A stretch of DNA of 64,000 nucleotides from Vigna angularis (GCF_016808095.1 NC_068976.1:23034371-23098370), one strand, 5' to 3'. Positions 12,840 through 24,889 are shown, counted from the stretch's first letter. Notes: generated by a model from the letters alone, not told the origin. Translations and numbers: made by a program.

Positions 12840-14071
12840 TGTCAAGCTAAAGACGTTAAACAAGCGCTTACTGGGAGGCAACCCAGCTTTCTAACTCTAT
12901 CTATTTATGTTTTCAGTTCTTTTGGTTGTGTGGTTTGAATCTTAATCTGTTGGTTGTGTGGATTGATTTATGTTTCTGCAATGATTTGTTTGAGAAATGT
13001 GTGTTTGAAGTTTGAATTTGAATTTTGAATTCTGTCCATGATAACTGGCATGATTGTGAGATTGTTATTGCAAAATCTGAGTTTTAGAACTTGTGTTATG
13101 ATTATATATGATTTATTCTTGAATCTGATTGATTGTGACCCAGAATTTGAATATCTGAGTGTACTGAGACAACTTTGAAAGCAAGTGAGAAGTTGTTATT
13201 GCTATGAATTTGGTTTTTGCATAATTCTTATTATTACAGACGCATTCTGGTTTAGAAATGAGAAAGGCAGTTGTTTGTTTTTTAAATTAACTACTTGGCC
13301 AGATGACTACCCATATGTGAATATTCATCCATTGTTATCCTGTTTGAGCCTTATATATATTTGTTGTGAACCCTAAGCTTCTTACAGAACAATCTACCTT
13401 ATCCAACACTCTAGAAGAAGAGAACAAGAAACATATTTGTCAAGATATAGGTAGAAATTAAGTTTGGGGGAAATCATAATCAGTTGAGTCTTAAACTGAT
13501 GAAAAACTATCTGAAAAAAAAATATATCAAAATTAGAGAAAAATTCAAAAAATTCAAAAAAAAAAAAAGAAGAAAATGTGTTATGTGATGAATGAAGAGG
13601 AAGTTGATAAATAAGTTTCAATGTTGTTATGTTCTTGTTCTCCTCTTCTTTAGTGTTGTTTTGTTTCCCTGTAAAACCATGTTTTTTCTAGCCAAGCCAA
13701 GTTATAACCTGAGAAAGTCCTTTTGATTTAAATCAGAATGTGTGAATTGTTTATGAGATGACTTGCAAAAGTTGATGAAGTAGTTGATGACAATTTGAGT
13801 ATGAATTGGAGTTGTAAACACTTGCAGGTTGAGATAAACACAGATTGAGCATTATGGTTTTATTCTTTTTCTGGTTGTCTTATCATTTTGGATTCAAGAA
13901 CTTGTCAATATAGAAGTATAACATTTGATCTGAATATTTGGAGAAGTAAGTACAATCCTTACTTTTGTGACAGATATTATGTGATGGAATATTAACTGCT
14001 TTGTTGGGTTCGTTTGTGTTGTTATTGTCTATTTTTATGAGGACACGAAAATATATAAGTTTGGGTGAGTT
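12840..14071 (+). other. 3' non-coding part of the Athila-like element with polypurine tracts
   Basis: Directly after the frame, 12841-12890 holds a block (AAGCGCTTACTGGGAGGCAA core) also present in the minus-strand element at 61562-61605. Comparable blocks follow pol in Athila relatives, from memory. A polypurine tract AAGTTTGGGTGAGT at 14058-14071 abuts the 3' LTR. A cleaner tract AAGTTTGGGGGAAA lies at 13460-13473. No other coding signal. Confidence 0.7.
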
Positions 14072-14135
14072 TGATAGGTGTGAACTTTGCTTATATTTGT
14101 TGCTTAAATTGTCGTGCTTTTGAGTAAGTTTGTTA

Positions 14136-16991
14136 CGACTGTCGCGGTCATACAAATTTAATGTGTAATAATGAATGCAGTATATTACTAGGAAGTGACT
14201 CCTAGGTCGTCTCTCAAGGACCAATTTTGTAGGTTCAGTCTCAGATCAAACACCAAGTAGGGGGGAGTTTGTGGATGTTTTTGTTGCGGAAAATAAAATT
14301 AAAACTGGAAATTAAATAAGAGAACAAAAATTGAAAATACTGAAATAAATTTAAAAGATGGTAAAACCAAACGGTAAAAGACGGTAAAAGTGAAAAATGG
14401 AAAATTCAACAATGTTTGAAATTAAAATGCTGGAAGAATAAACATGCAGAAAACATAACAGCAGTGTAAATAAATTTTACCCAAAGCAATAGTGAAAATG
14501 AATAGTAAAAACGATGTTGAAAATAAATTGAACGGTAAAACGCAATTACAAAATTTAACAGTGCAGAAAATCATTAACGGTAAATTTAATAGATAAAAAC
14601 TTTTAACTGAAAATGGAATAAAGACAATAAAAATAAAAACGTTTGACTGAAAATGAAATTCAAGATTCAAGATTCAACATTAAAATAAAATTCTGAACCG
14701 TAGAAGTGAAAATGAAACGAGCAAAGGTGACATATTCAGAAATGAAAACTAGGCACTGTTGAAATTAAATTACAGATAGCTTTGAGAGAGGAGCCTCTTC
14801 CAGGGGCCGTGAGGGGTTCCTACGCTACTCCTAAAATCCACTCTCATAATCTAATCTAAAATCTAATAATCTTCTTCTCTGTTCTGCTGCCCTTTTTATA
14901 GCCAATAGCCAATTCTCAGACTGTGCATGACCTCCTTAATTCTAGCCAGCTTTTTGGTTTTGTCTCCGTAGCTTTAAGAATTTCTCCACCAGGTTTTGTG
15001 TTTTTTTCTTATAGGTGTAAGACTTTCTTCACCACCTAGCCATGCTAAAGAAATAGGGTGGGCCCTCCATTCTTATTCTTATGTCTGTTTACTTGCTTCC
15101 CAGCCAAAATTCACGTGAGTTTCCTTCCAATTTTATCCAATCGTTCTCATCAAATCTTCCCCTTCTTACGTCCGTGGCTACTGCTATTCTCCTTTCTCTT
15201 CAGCCTTCACATGTTGTAATCAATGAAGAACCAATTGCCCAAAAGATTGATGGCTCCATTCGGCCATGGCCTCCTTCCCTTTGTTGGACCGTGGAGGTCT
15301 CCTCTGTGTGCAGTTGGCCGTGAGCTGCTTTCTACCGTGAAGCTTCTTCTTCAACTTGTTTAGTCCACATCCTTCTCCTTCTCCATTCCAAGTAATCATC
15401 TCACGGGACACTTTCCTTCACATGTTCAGCCATTCTCCACGCTGCTGGATGCTTGCATCCGTTGTTCTCTGCTTCCAGCCATCACCGTGACACCATCCTC
15501 CTTCTCTACTTCCAGCATGTGCATCCTCCAACCTTGATGCTTCACTCCCTTCAACGTGGTGGCTACTTGGATCTCCATCTACGTGCAGCACCTCATTTTT
15601 CTCCGCTGGAAGCTGCTGCCATGCCTCTTCTTCTTCTCTTCCAGCAGCCACCGTAAACACCTCTTGCTTCAGCTCTTCTCCCTTCACACGTCCGTAGCTT
15701 CTCATGCTTCCTATGCTTGGACTTTGTCTTCTTTGCTGGACCGTGAGATTTGCCATGTGTTGTTGCTGCTGCGAGAATTTCTTCATGCTGGATGGCTTCT
15801 CTCCTGGACGTGTGAAGCTCTCCAAGTTGCTGCTGGACCGTGGATGCCTCTCCCTTCCAACTCCACTTCCATTTGACGCTTGCTGCTGCATGGGAGAAAC
15901 CAGTCGAGACACCTTTCTCTTGTTGTGTGCAGCTGCTGGAATGTGTTGCTTCTACTTGCTGGACTTTTCCAGAAACAGCTGGGACACACTTCCTTCTTTT
16001 TCCCAAAGAATTCTGCACATTCTTTTCAAACCAAAGTGGACCGTGATATCACTTCTCTCCAAAATAAATAAAGCATCCACTTACTAATCATTTTGGTCCC
16101 TACATATCTATGTGTGAACTTTTGCCAACTTCAATTAAATGTAAACGTAAGTGGTGGCCGTGTGGTGAGTTACGTGAAATGAGTGACCACAAACTAACAA
16201 AATAAATTAGCATTACACTTCTCCCAACCAAACCGTGAATGGAAAGTGGCCCCTTCTCCTTTGTTTCTTCTTTCAAAAATGTAACGTGGTCCCCTCCATA
16301 ATATGTTGTCTCCCATTCACATTCATCTGCAAAGAGAAAGAAGATTTCATGTGCCGTGAATTTGCTTCTTCTATGCCCAAAACCGTGAGCTACTTGGAAT
16401 GTGGTGGCCCCTCCTTTATTTCAAAACATGTGATTTGGTGTATGCTTGACAAATTGAATTTTCTAATGGACCCTACACCGTGTTTTGCTTCTTTTCAGCA
16501 TGTATCTCTTGCAATTTTCTTCAATCTAACTTTTGACAAAAGCAAGAAGAAAGGAGGCCATATATCCGTGTGCTTTGGTGCTTAAGTCCACATGAAATGA
16601 GTCACCAAAATGGACCAAAATAAATCAGCATATAACATGAAATGTGCTTCTCCCAGAACCGTGACACCATATTTCCAACTTCAAACAAAAATATTTCACT
16701 TCTAAGTTTCCACATAAACACACAAAATAAATCAATGTGCGACTTCTTCCAATTAAATAACACCATGTACAAATGAATGATCTTTCGAATGTCCAAAAAT
16801 GTAATTCAAAATTTTCCTGCAATCATTAATTAAAATAATAAGTTCAGATAATTCAAATTAATTAAAATAAGAATTTCCGATCAAATTACGCATAATTAAC
16901 AAAAACAGAATAATACCGGACATTTTAACACAATTCCCTGATTAAATTCGGTACAATAAACTAAGTGAGATGAAGAAAATATTAGTTCATC
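14136..16991 (-). mobile_element. Nested insertion, probable solo LTR of another retrotransposon
   Basis: About 2.86 kb interrupts the 3' LTR. TGTTA occurs at both junctions (14131-14135 and 16992-16996) and may be the target duplication, but the fit to the intact 5' LTR needs a 4-bp difference, so the ends are uncertain. Alternative TG..CA ends would be 14131 and 16989. No retrotransposon protein is encoded. On the minus strand a TATA box (GGCTATAAAAAGGG, about 14891-14904) sits with about 2.1 kb upstream and 0.75 kb downstream, as in a long LTR. The plus strand has many CCGTG words between 14800 and 16670. Confidence 0.5.
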
Positions 16992-17157
16992 TGTTAATTC
17001 TCATGAAAAGTATATATTTGTGGTGTAAAAATAGTTTTGATTGTTTAATTATGTTTTTGAGTGTTTTTGCGTGTTATTTCGCAGTAGAATAAGGATTGGA
17101 TACAATCACAGACTTGGAGAGCGTCAATTGTCGAAGCCAGAAGGATCAAACTGCCAG

Positions 17158-17690
17158 AACGGACGCTCACCCAGCGGACGGACGCTCGTCGCCCAGCGAG
17201 GACGTTCGTCCAGCACGCAGAGGCCGTTCGTCAGAGGACGCTCGTCACATAGCGTGCGCGACGCTCGTCCATGGCGCTCGTCCGGACGGTCGTCCAGAAC
17301 GGCAGATGACGCTCGCCCAGCTGGCAGAGGACGCTCGTCCAGAGTAAGGACGCTCGTCCAGCGCTCGTCCAAGGACGCTCGTCCAGCTCGCGGCCGCTCG
17401 TCCAGAATTTCGACGTTCGTCCAGCGAGTGCACGCCCGTGATCCAAAAGTAAACGCTCGCCCAGCGAGAACGCTCGTCCAGCGAGCTTTGGACGTTCGTC
17501 CAGCGAGGATAAAAAGTGGACGCTCGTCCAGCGAGTGGACGTTCGTTGCCTAGCGAGGACGTTCGTCCAGCGAGCTTTAGACGTTCGTCCAGCGAGGTCG
17601 AAAAGTGGACGTTCGTCCAGCGATCAGAGGACGCTCGTCCAGCGACGGACGCTCGCCCAGCGAGCGTACGTTCGTCGCCCAGCGAAAAAT
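17158..17690. repeat. GC-rich tandem array inside the 3' LTR
   Basis: Same unit family as the array at 8766-9202 but about 100 bp longer, with extra GGACG-type copies near 17340-17400 and 17550-17600. Base-level differences are mainly unit gains or losses and a few C/T changes. Confidence 0.9.
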
Positions 17691-18442
17691 CACTTAAGGT
17701 CCTTTCTTTAAAAACGCGATCCAGAGGCAGAAACCACTCAGTTCTGGAGGGGAGAAGCCAGGGGGGACTCTGCAGCTCGCGTCCATGCTCGTTTTGGGTG
17801 TTCCGGAGTGGAATTTCACCATTTTCTACCATCCAATCCATCCTTTATCACTTCTATGATGTATATGTGTAGCTAGAACTCCATTTCACTGGGGTTGAGA
17901 GTAATTTTCTGAACTTCTATGTAATTTCACCATTAATGCATGAACTTGTTTGAATTATATGTTCTATCCTTATTATTAATGCTTTTGATGGGAATCTGAG
18001 CCATTTGAACGGTTAAATCATTGGGAAATGTATGAGACCGCGGACCTAGGATAGAACTGCTAAAGGATTTCGAGTCCTAGACATAGGATAATTGAATTAG
18101 CTAAGGGATTAGCAATTTAGTTTGAATGATTAAGAACTGTCTCTGAGGGATCAGGACTGCATGCGCCTAGAATGTCGATGTTTAATTATGAGAAATTGTG
18201 TTAGTAGAAGATTACCAGAGTGATGAACTTGAATTTCAACCCCAGTGAACTTTAAATCATCTGTTTTTACCACTTTAAATTTCATCTGTATGCAAATCTT
18301 ACTTGTGTTGTAAAATTAATGCTAAATTAGTAAACTTTAATCAATCTGTGAATCAAAACAAATCTCTTGGGAAAACGATTTTCGGACTTACCGGTTTATT
18401 ACTTGAACGATCAGGTACGCTTGCCGAGGTATCAACAGTAGG

Positions 18443-18766
18443 GTGAGGTTTGCACCCACTTATAAACTAAGAATTGACCTTATCTCTAGTCGATGTGGGA
18501 CTTTCCAACACACCCCCTTCACGCCGAGGTATAGACATCTCGTGCGTGATAGTAGAAATTGGGTGGTCCGATAACGGCCCGATTAGAAGAATAGAATGCC
18601 CACTTAGAACTCGTTAGGATAAGCTCTAACCATGGCTCTGATACCATGTTAGAAGTGGACTTGAGGCCTAACTCATCGTCAAAAAACCGGCTTGTAAGGT
18701 GAGGTTTGCACCTCACTTATATATTATCATTTGGCCTTATCTCTAGTCGATGTGGGACTTCCAACA
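18443..18766 (-). mobile_element. TRIM-like cluster, right part
   Basis: This continues the LTR cut at 8533. The rest of that LTR runs to 18510, an interior with PPT and tRNA-iMet PBS spans 18511-18646, and a complete 120-bp LTR spans 18647-18766. The interior lacks about 15 bp present in the left copy (the GCGGGTGGAAG stretch). Confidence 0.8.
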
Positions 18767-19448
18767 CTTAAAAAAAAGTAGTTAGTTTTATTCAACCGTG
18801 TTTATTTTTTCATCATGCTCATTTAAACTTATTGTTTGATAAATGGTTACGCCAGTCAAAAAATCATGTCAAGGTTTATGTCAAAACATGTGCAAATTAT
18901 GATTCTAAAACAAAAATAGTTAAACTAATTTAAATCACATAAGACTTCACAATAATTACACACTTAAGTGACTTTGGGATAGTTAAAATTGATTAAAGAC
19001 CATAAAATGGAGATAGATAATAAATTAAGAAATTATCCAATGAAAATTTATCATTTTAATTAATAACGAAAACATATTTAAAAAACCAATTACTCTCGTT
19101 TCTCTTATCTATTATAGGTGTTGTGTAAGTCAGGCTCAAGTAATTTAAGAAGTCTAATTCCTTAAACTCAACATAAAAACTCATGATAAAACACAGTTAT
19201 GAGAGAATAATGAAAAAAAAAACAATTATATATATATATATATATATATATTATATTATACTACTTTATTATATTAAATATTGTACTACTTTATTATATT
19301 TTATGGATACGATTAATATTAAATAAAATATTTGATTATATATTAAACAATATAGCTAGTGAAATATCTAGTACATAATGATATAAATGATATATTATAT
19401 ATAATTACAAATACAACAAATGTGCCATATATTTAAAAGTAATTTATT
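18767..19448. other. AT-rich spacer with a TA microsatellite
   Basis: There is no gene. A (TA)n run lies at about 19228-19252, followed by a TTATATTA-rich stretch with short direct repeats of ACTACTTTATTATATT. Confidence 0.7.
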
Positions 19449-19733
19449 AAAATAAAATAACATAAGCGCTTTACATGCGTTGCTGTTCATTTCTTTACCC
19501 TTTGGAAGCACCGCCGGTGTGTTGGTTTTGATTCTTCTTTCCTCACCTCTGCTCCGCGAGACGAACCTCATCCTCCTTCCACCGCGGCCACCTCTTCCTC
19601 TCGGAAGAGGTTTTCAGAGTCTGCCTCCGATTCCAAGATCAAGTTCAGTCTCCAACACGAGTTCGGCGACTCCGATTTCTCCGACGCCAACAAATTCTCT
19701 GCTTGCCTCAAGACTTGGAGCCGCGGCGGTCAG
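19449..19733 (+). other. Possible unassigned exon or 5' leader
   Basis: This GC-richer island just upstream of the L30 gene has one frame rich in Ser, Asp and Phe (for example SLQHEFGDSDFSDANKFSA) ending at a good donor CAG|GTTTCT at 19733/19734. It may be a leader exon of the L30 transcript, or an exon relic of a lost gene. I do not recognise the family and no start codon is convincing. Confidence 0.3.
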
Positions 19734-20395
19734 GTTTCTTTTCTCCTCTCTCTTTTTCTCACATTTTGATTCTTAATCTGAAGCTATTCACCGTTAGCAT
19801 GTAGTTATTTTGTTAGTTATTTGATTAGTCCCTTCTCTCTTTTTCCCAATTTGTGACAATCATGTTCTGCTTTGTATCTATGATCGAGTCTCCCGTATTA
19901 CATACACTGAATGCTAGTTAATAACTCGTATTTGGCGGGATGGTGTAATTATTGGAATTCAATCTATTTGCTTATTTGCCTGCAACCTATTCGATGAAAT
20001 GTCTGATCTACTGTTTAAATATTTTATTATCATTTTCATATATATGTGTGTGTTTGTAGGTTCTCCTTTCAGTGGAAAAGGTTTTTCAAAAGGACTGGTT
20101 ATCTTTCCTTCACTACTTCATTTGAATATACTTGTCACTCTTCATAGGTCTCTTCAATTTAATTTTTACAAGGTGAGGTTTTCTGTTCTGCTCACATAAC
20201 TTAATTTCGAATGTTCAGTTGAATGAAGTGTGTGAACTTTTGATTTTTTTTTTCTCAATTATACTGATTTTTAGGTAACTCATCTTTATTTATTTGTATT
20301 ATAATTGTTAAATTTTGGTATCTAGTTAGAGAATGAAGGAAAGTCATATTAACTTGATTTGTTTCTTAATTCTGTTCTGGCTTCAAGCTGAAGGC

Positions 20396-20811
20396 ATGAA
20401 TGCGTTCAAGGCATACAAGGCTTGCGTGCCAATTGCTTGGAGCCCAAATCTCTACATAACTTTGGTGAGGGGTATTCCAGGGACCAGGAGGCTCCATAGG
20501 CGCACTTTGGAAGCACTTCGCCTACGCAAATGCAATCGAACTGTCATGCGATGGAACACACCTACGGTTAGGGGGATGCTCCAACAGGTTTTAGCACAAG
20601 ATCTACCCAAATATATTTTCTGCTTGAAAGGACTTGTGTCTGTGGATACTAACATTGCTAAACACTGTAATTAATATAGGTCAAGAGGTTAATTGTTATT
20701 GAGACAGAGGAAATGTACAAGGCCCGCAAACAGAAGGAGGAAACGCACCGAGCTCTACGTCCTCCGCTGGTCATAAGTCATAAACCTCCCTCGCTTACTG
20801 ATGCTTTATGA
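20396..20811 (+). CDS. L30-family (uL30, bacterial-type) ribosomal protein
   Basis: Exons 20396-20587 and 20680-20811 encode 107 residues. The intron is GT-AG in phase 0. The start MNAFKAYKA follows a likely 5' intron acceptor (TTCAAG at about 20383-20388). Residues about 18-65 carry the L30 signature (LYITLVRG, then PGTRRLHRRTLEALRLRKCNRTV), and the second exon begins VKRLIVIETEEMY. It resembles a short nuclear-encoded plant L30 protein of about 109 residues (At5g55140 family, recalled from memory), presumed organellar and probably mitochondrial. The protein would bind rRNA in the large subunit. There is no obvious cleavable presequence, so its targeting is inferred. It converges with the NPF gene 407 bp downstream. 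Confidence 0.9.
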
Positions 20812-21218
20812 AGTCCACTGTGTTCTTAAGGATATTATCTTCTTGCTACTAAAACTATTTAATGCCATTGTTTAAGGCTTTCTTCTCCAATGGACAAAGT
20901 TTTGTTTTGAAGGTATTGTCGTAGTTGAATCTATAATTTTGTAATGTTTTCTACTGATAACATTAGTCAAATTCAGGCTTCTGCTCGTGAAACCTGCCTA
21001 GTGGTTAATTTATTTATATTTTCTGTCAGGGAATTTACATTTCATCTCATATTTGCTTTTTCTTCAGGAAACATCTCTCAATGTAGTTTGTCTTTTTTTG
21101 ATCTTTGAATACATAACAGTGCATAACAGTACATCAAAATAAACAAATTCGGGGCATAGTGTTTAGTTCTTCCACACCATATATTCGGTCAAACAAATTG
21201 AGATTTTAAAACTGTATC

Positions 21219-24200
21219 CTATGCTTCTTCTTTTCCATCAACTCCAACTATCACATCATTTGTACGCACAAGCTCTTTTTCTGCACCGTTATTAGGCTGT
21301 ATGCCATGCTGAGCTTTGTACTGATGCCTCTTTGCCAGAACCAGAAAAAATATAAAATTCAGCACTCCTAGCACTGCAAGCAACCAATAGAAGTAATCTA
21401 GCCTTCCCTTGTTCAGATTGCTCCGTAACCATCTCTTGTTACTTGCCTTGTCCACGATTGACACCAATAAGCTACTGACAAAATAACCCATTGAAAGTGT
21501 AGATAGGAAAAGTCCTGTGCTCATTGATTTCATTCTCTCTGGAGCCTCCCTAATGAAAAATTCTAGTTGTCCAACATAGGCAAATGCTTCCCCCGCACCC
21601 ACCAGAAAAAACTGAGGTACCAGCCAAAAGGCGCTTATTGCAGTACTTTTTTTTACTGCATTCCCCCTCCTTTCTTTCTCAACAATTGCAGCTACAACCA
21701 TGGCAATGATGGAGAAAAATAGTCCAATTCCAACCCTCTGAAGACTTGTGAGCCCCTGGACATTGTGGGTGAGTTTCCGAGATAAGGGGACAGTGAGTTT
21801 CTCATTTAGGGAGGTAAAGAGGAGAATGGTAATTATGAGGAAAGCTGATAGAGATCCTGCTGGAACTTCTAGAGATCCAACTTTTCGATTCATGAATGTA
21901 GCTTGCTCAATGGTGAAGGTATTCATTTGAGAATAGACAGTCCAGAAGAGGATACATGTAGACCAAATGGGAAGGAGCTTAATTACCATTTTAACCTCCT
22001 CAACTTGAGTCACTGTGGAAACTATCCATGGATTTTCTTTGTTTTCATCCTTTGAACTGTTCTCATCTAGAATTGCAGCTTTGTCAAGGAACCTGTACGA
22101 TCAAGTGCCAAGCAGTGAAAGTACCCGTTAGTTTATGTTAAATCCTTCATATATGATTTCAATTATAGATTACTGGGTTTGAAGGGAGATATACATCAAT
22201 GGATTTCCTAGAATATTTCTTTGGCTTTACTACTTCCCGAGGATTTCATAGAATGTTAATATAATTTATTACTTTTTAATTACAATATTATTTTTCAAGG
22301 TTTTGTATTAAATATGTTGAACAGTTTACGCTCAATATATACAATAAAAATTACATTTAATATATTATTTGAAATAAAAGTTATATATACTTTAAAATTT
22401 TAAATATTGGCTATAGATAATGAGAACCGTTACGCTATCACTCTTATTTTGAAAGCAATGCATTTTTTTTAAATATAATATAATTTTTTTTATATAATGT
22501 AATATATATAGCAGATTCTGAATTTCATTTGTATACGCTTGTAGCAATATCTTCATTAAAAAAAAAATCAAGATTGATGTCTTCAACAAAAGTTCTCATC
22601 TAATAATTTAGTTAAATTATTAAAGGAATATAATAGAAAATTTGAAGCCTAATATTTACTGTATAAAAAATTAATTGTATAAAGTGATTGTTTGAAAGGA
22701 TGGTAGTCTGAGTGGAGAACGTACGGAGCAGTGTGTCCATGGAAAAAGAGATCTAAGTCTGCATTATTATTTGAGTGAGTGGGAGAGATGTATCTGCATA
22801 TCATTTTCTAGTTCCCCAAGGTGACAAAGATGGGTGAAGAAGAAATTACGTCTTCATTAGCAGAACTAGAAGGAGAATCCAAACCAAACATGTTTACTAA
22901 AAAAGTTTTCGAAAATCATTTTACAACATTAATTTTGATAATAAAGAGAAGAGCAAAATACTATTCCAACAGACGCTGCGTCTTCTTTTTCGTTTTTCAA
23001 CTTCCTTTTCCTTTTGGACAAACTGTTCAATCAAACGTAAAATTTGTCCTTTTCAAGAGACAATAAGAAAACACTCATGTTGTCCCAGATATTAATAGAA
23101 ATAGTAATCCCGTGAAAGTAAGCAATCATTATCAGAACCACACAAAATAAGAATTTCTTTTGACATTGCTATGCAATAATTGAAGAGAAAGACAACCGTG
23201 TATAAATCATTAGGAAACTACGGTTACGGTTAGTTACTGAAAACCAAGTTCTTTAAGAAAAATCTAAAACTTTTTACACTTACCCTTGTTATTATTTTGG
23301 TTCATACAAATTACTGGTAACCACATGATGAGTGCTTGAAGAAGAGGTTGGAAAATTTACCTGAACCTCTGAGTATGTGGCACCTTGGCTTGAAGATAAC
23401 CATTGAGAAAGGAGGGCTGTGAAGGGTTAGGAAGAGCCCTATTCTTCCAAGCCAAAAACAGCACTCTCCATATAACTGTTAAGGGGCTCCCTTGTGGCCT
23501 CTTGAATCGATAGAATGGCGTGCCAGCAAACAAAATACCAACTGCAAGCAACATTGTTCCTGCTGAAATCCCATAACCCCACCCTCTTCCTATGTCGTCT
23601 TGCACATACACCAGGACAACTACAGAAAACAAGGACCCAATACTGATGAAGAAGTAGAACCTGTTGAAGAAAAATATCATCCTCCTTTCCTCCTTCGGGT
23701 CTGTTGTATCAAACTGATCAGACCCAAAACCTGAGACATTGGATTTTATGCCTCCTCCACCCACTGCTACAGTGTAAAGTGCTACATATAGCAAAGCCAA
23801 TTGTTTGCCAGTAGCTTGAATGCATTCATGGTGTTGTTTTCTGACACCACTGCATGTGGGGGGCCTCATGCTAGGAATGGTGGTAGCCGCAGTTAACAAA
23901 CTCACTCCCTGGTCCAAGAGAAGTGACATGAAAACTAATTCGTGACTTCTAGTATAGATAGAAAGATGTTTAGAGTAAATAGAGAACATTCTTGTATTCA
24001 TTTTATATTTTTTGCACTTGAAAACCACTTTCCCTTAAGGGAAGGGAGAAAATTGGTTGCCTAAGTGTGCTTAAAAGCCAAAGAAATGAGTGACTATTGA
24101 GTGTATCAAAATATGCAAATCTTTTAACATACCACAGCAGCTATGGTTGCAGATATGGCAACAGTCAGGTATCTGCCAAGTTTGGCATCAGCGAGGAAGC

Positions 24201-24672
24201 CACCAACAAGGCCAAGAAGGTTGAGAGTTCCCATGACATTGGTAACTATGGTGGCAGAATCAGCTGAAGGGAGATTCAAATCTCCAACCAAGTAGGTCAC
24301 TAAATTCATGGCTATGCCCATCACACATATTCTTTCTGCCAGTTCAGTACCTGCACAAAAAAAAAAAAGATTTTGTTGGAGCCAAATTTGGTTCAACCTT
24401 GAGAACATGACTCCAATTTCTATGGATTGAGATGAATATGAACCTAAGATGAGCCCTGCTGCAAGCCATCCTCCGGTTTTTGTCTTGTCTACTGGGTGGC
24501 CTCGAAAATCCACAGCAGCAATGCCTTCTGCCCCTTTTTCCTCCTCTCCATGACTTGCAACCAGAACCTATAAACAACAGAGGGGGAAAAGTGAAAAATC
24601 ATTAAGACATCAACAAAGTATAAAACAAGCTTTGAACAATAAACAAAGTTCTAGGAAAAAAGTTAACACCAT
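21219..24672 (-). CDS. NPF6.2: NPF6.2/NRT1.4-like nitrate transporter
   Basis: Exons in transcript order: 24672-24670 (ATG only), 24567-24444, 24350-24133, 23908-23361 and 22092-21219. All junctions are GT-AG with matching phases, giving 588 residues against about 577 for the Arabidopsis protein. It is a 12-helix major-facilitator protein of the NRT1/PTR family. Visible landmarks are DFRGHPVDKTKTGGW, the proton-coupling ExxER motif as ELAER (residues 45-49), GGGIKSNVSGFGSDQFD, and EAPERMKSMSTGLFLST near the end. The match to NPF6.2 (NRT1.4) is far closer than to NPF6.3 by recall. That protein is a low-affinity plasma-membrane nitrate transporter active in petioles; the same role here is inferred. 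The start exon holding only ATG is a prediction, supported because relatives begin M-V-x-V. Intron 4 is 1,268 bp. Confidence 0.92.
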
Positions 24673-24889
24673 GTTTTATGTTTTGGTGGAGGAGTAACTG
24701 CAGAGAGTTGAATGTGGTGTGAGTGTTTCAGCTCCAAGAGTTTCTAAATAGTAGTGCCGAGAAAATGTAGAATTAGCTATGTCATGGAAAGGACGAAAAT
24801 GATAAGAACTAGTTTACAATAGGTCCACATGATGAGATGAGTGGCCTGAAATGCTGAATCTGCAAAGTTTGTGTCCGGTTGCTTTGGAG

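Larger units (their letters stand above)
8535..18437 (+). mobile_element. Athila-like Ty3/gypsy retrotransposon, non-autonomous, TSD GTAGG
   Basis: The element runs from TGATAGG to TCAACA. It is flanked by a perfect 5-bp target duplication GTAGG (8530-8534 and 18438-18442) that splits a TRIM-like LTR. Order: 5' LTR 8535-9945, PBS 9952-9969, gag-protease frame 10137-12839, non-coding 3' part with PPT, 3' LTR beginning at 14072. The 3' LTR is interrupted by a nested insertion at about 14136-16991 and resumes at 16992-18437. Without that insertion the element is about 7 kb. Reverse transcriptase beyond its first few dozen residues, RNase H and integrase are absent, so it cannot move without a helper. 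The two LTRs are nearly identical outside their variable GC arrays, suggesting recent insertion. Confidence 0.92.
14072..18437 (+). repeat. 3' LTR of the Athila-like element, split by a nested insertion
   Basis: Part 1 is 14072 to about 14135 and part 2 is 16992-18437. Joined they give about 1.5 kb, slightly longer than the 5' LTR because the GC array has more units. The end TCAACA is followed by the GTAGG target duplication. Confidence 0.9.

Noticed and set aside
7935..18766. Cassandra-type TRIM
   Set aside because: Cassandra LTRs contain a 5S rRNA-like promoter; none is visible here, so only a generic TRIM-like call is made.
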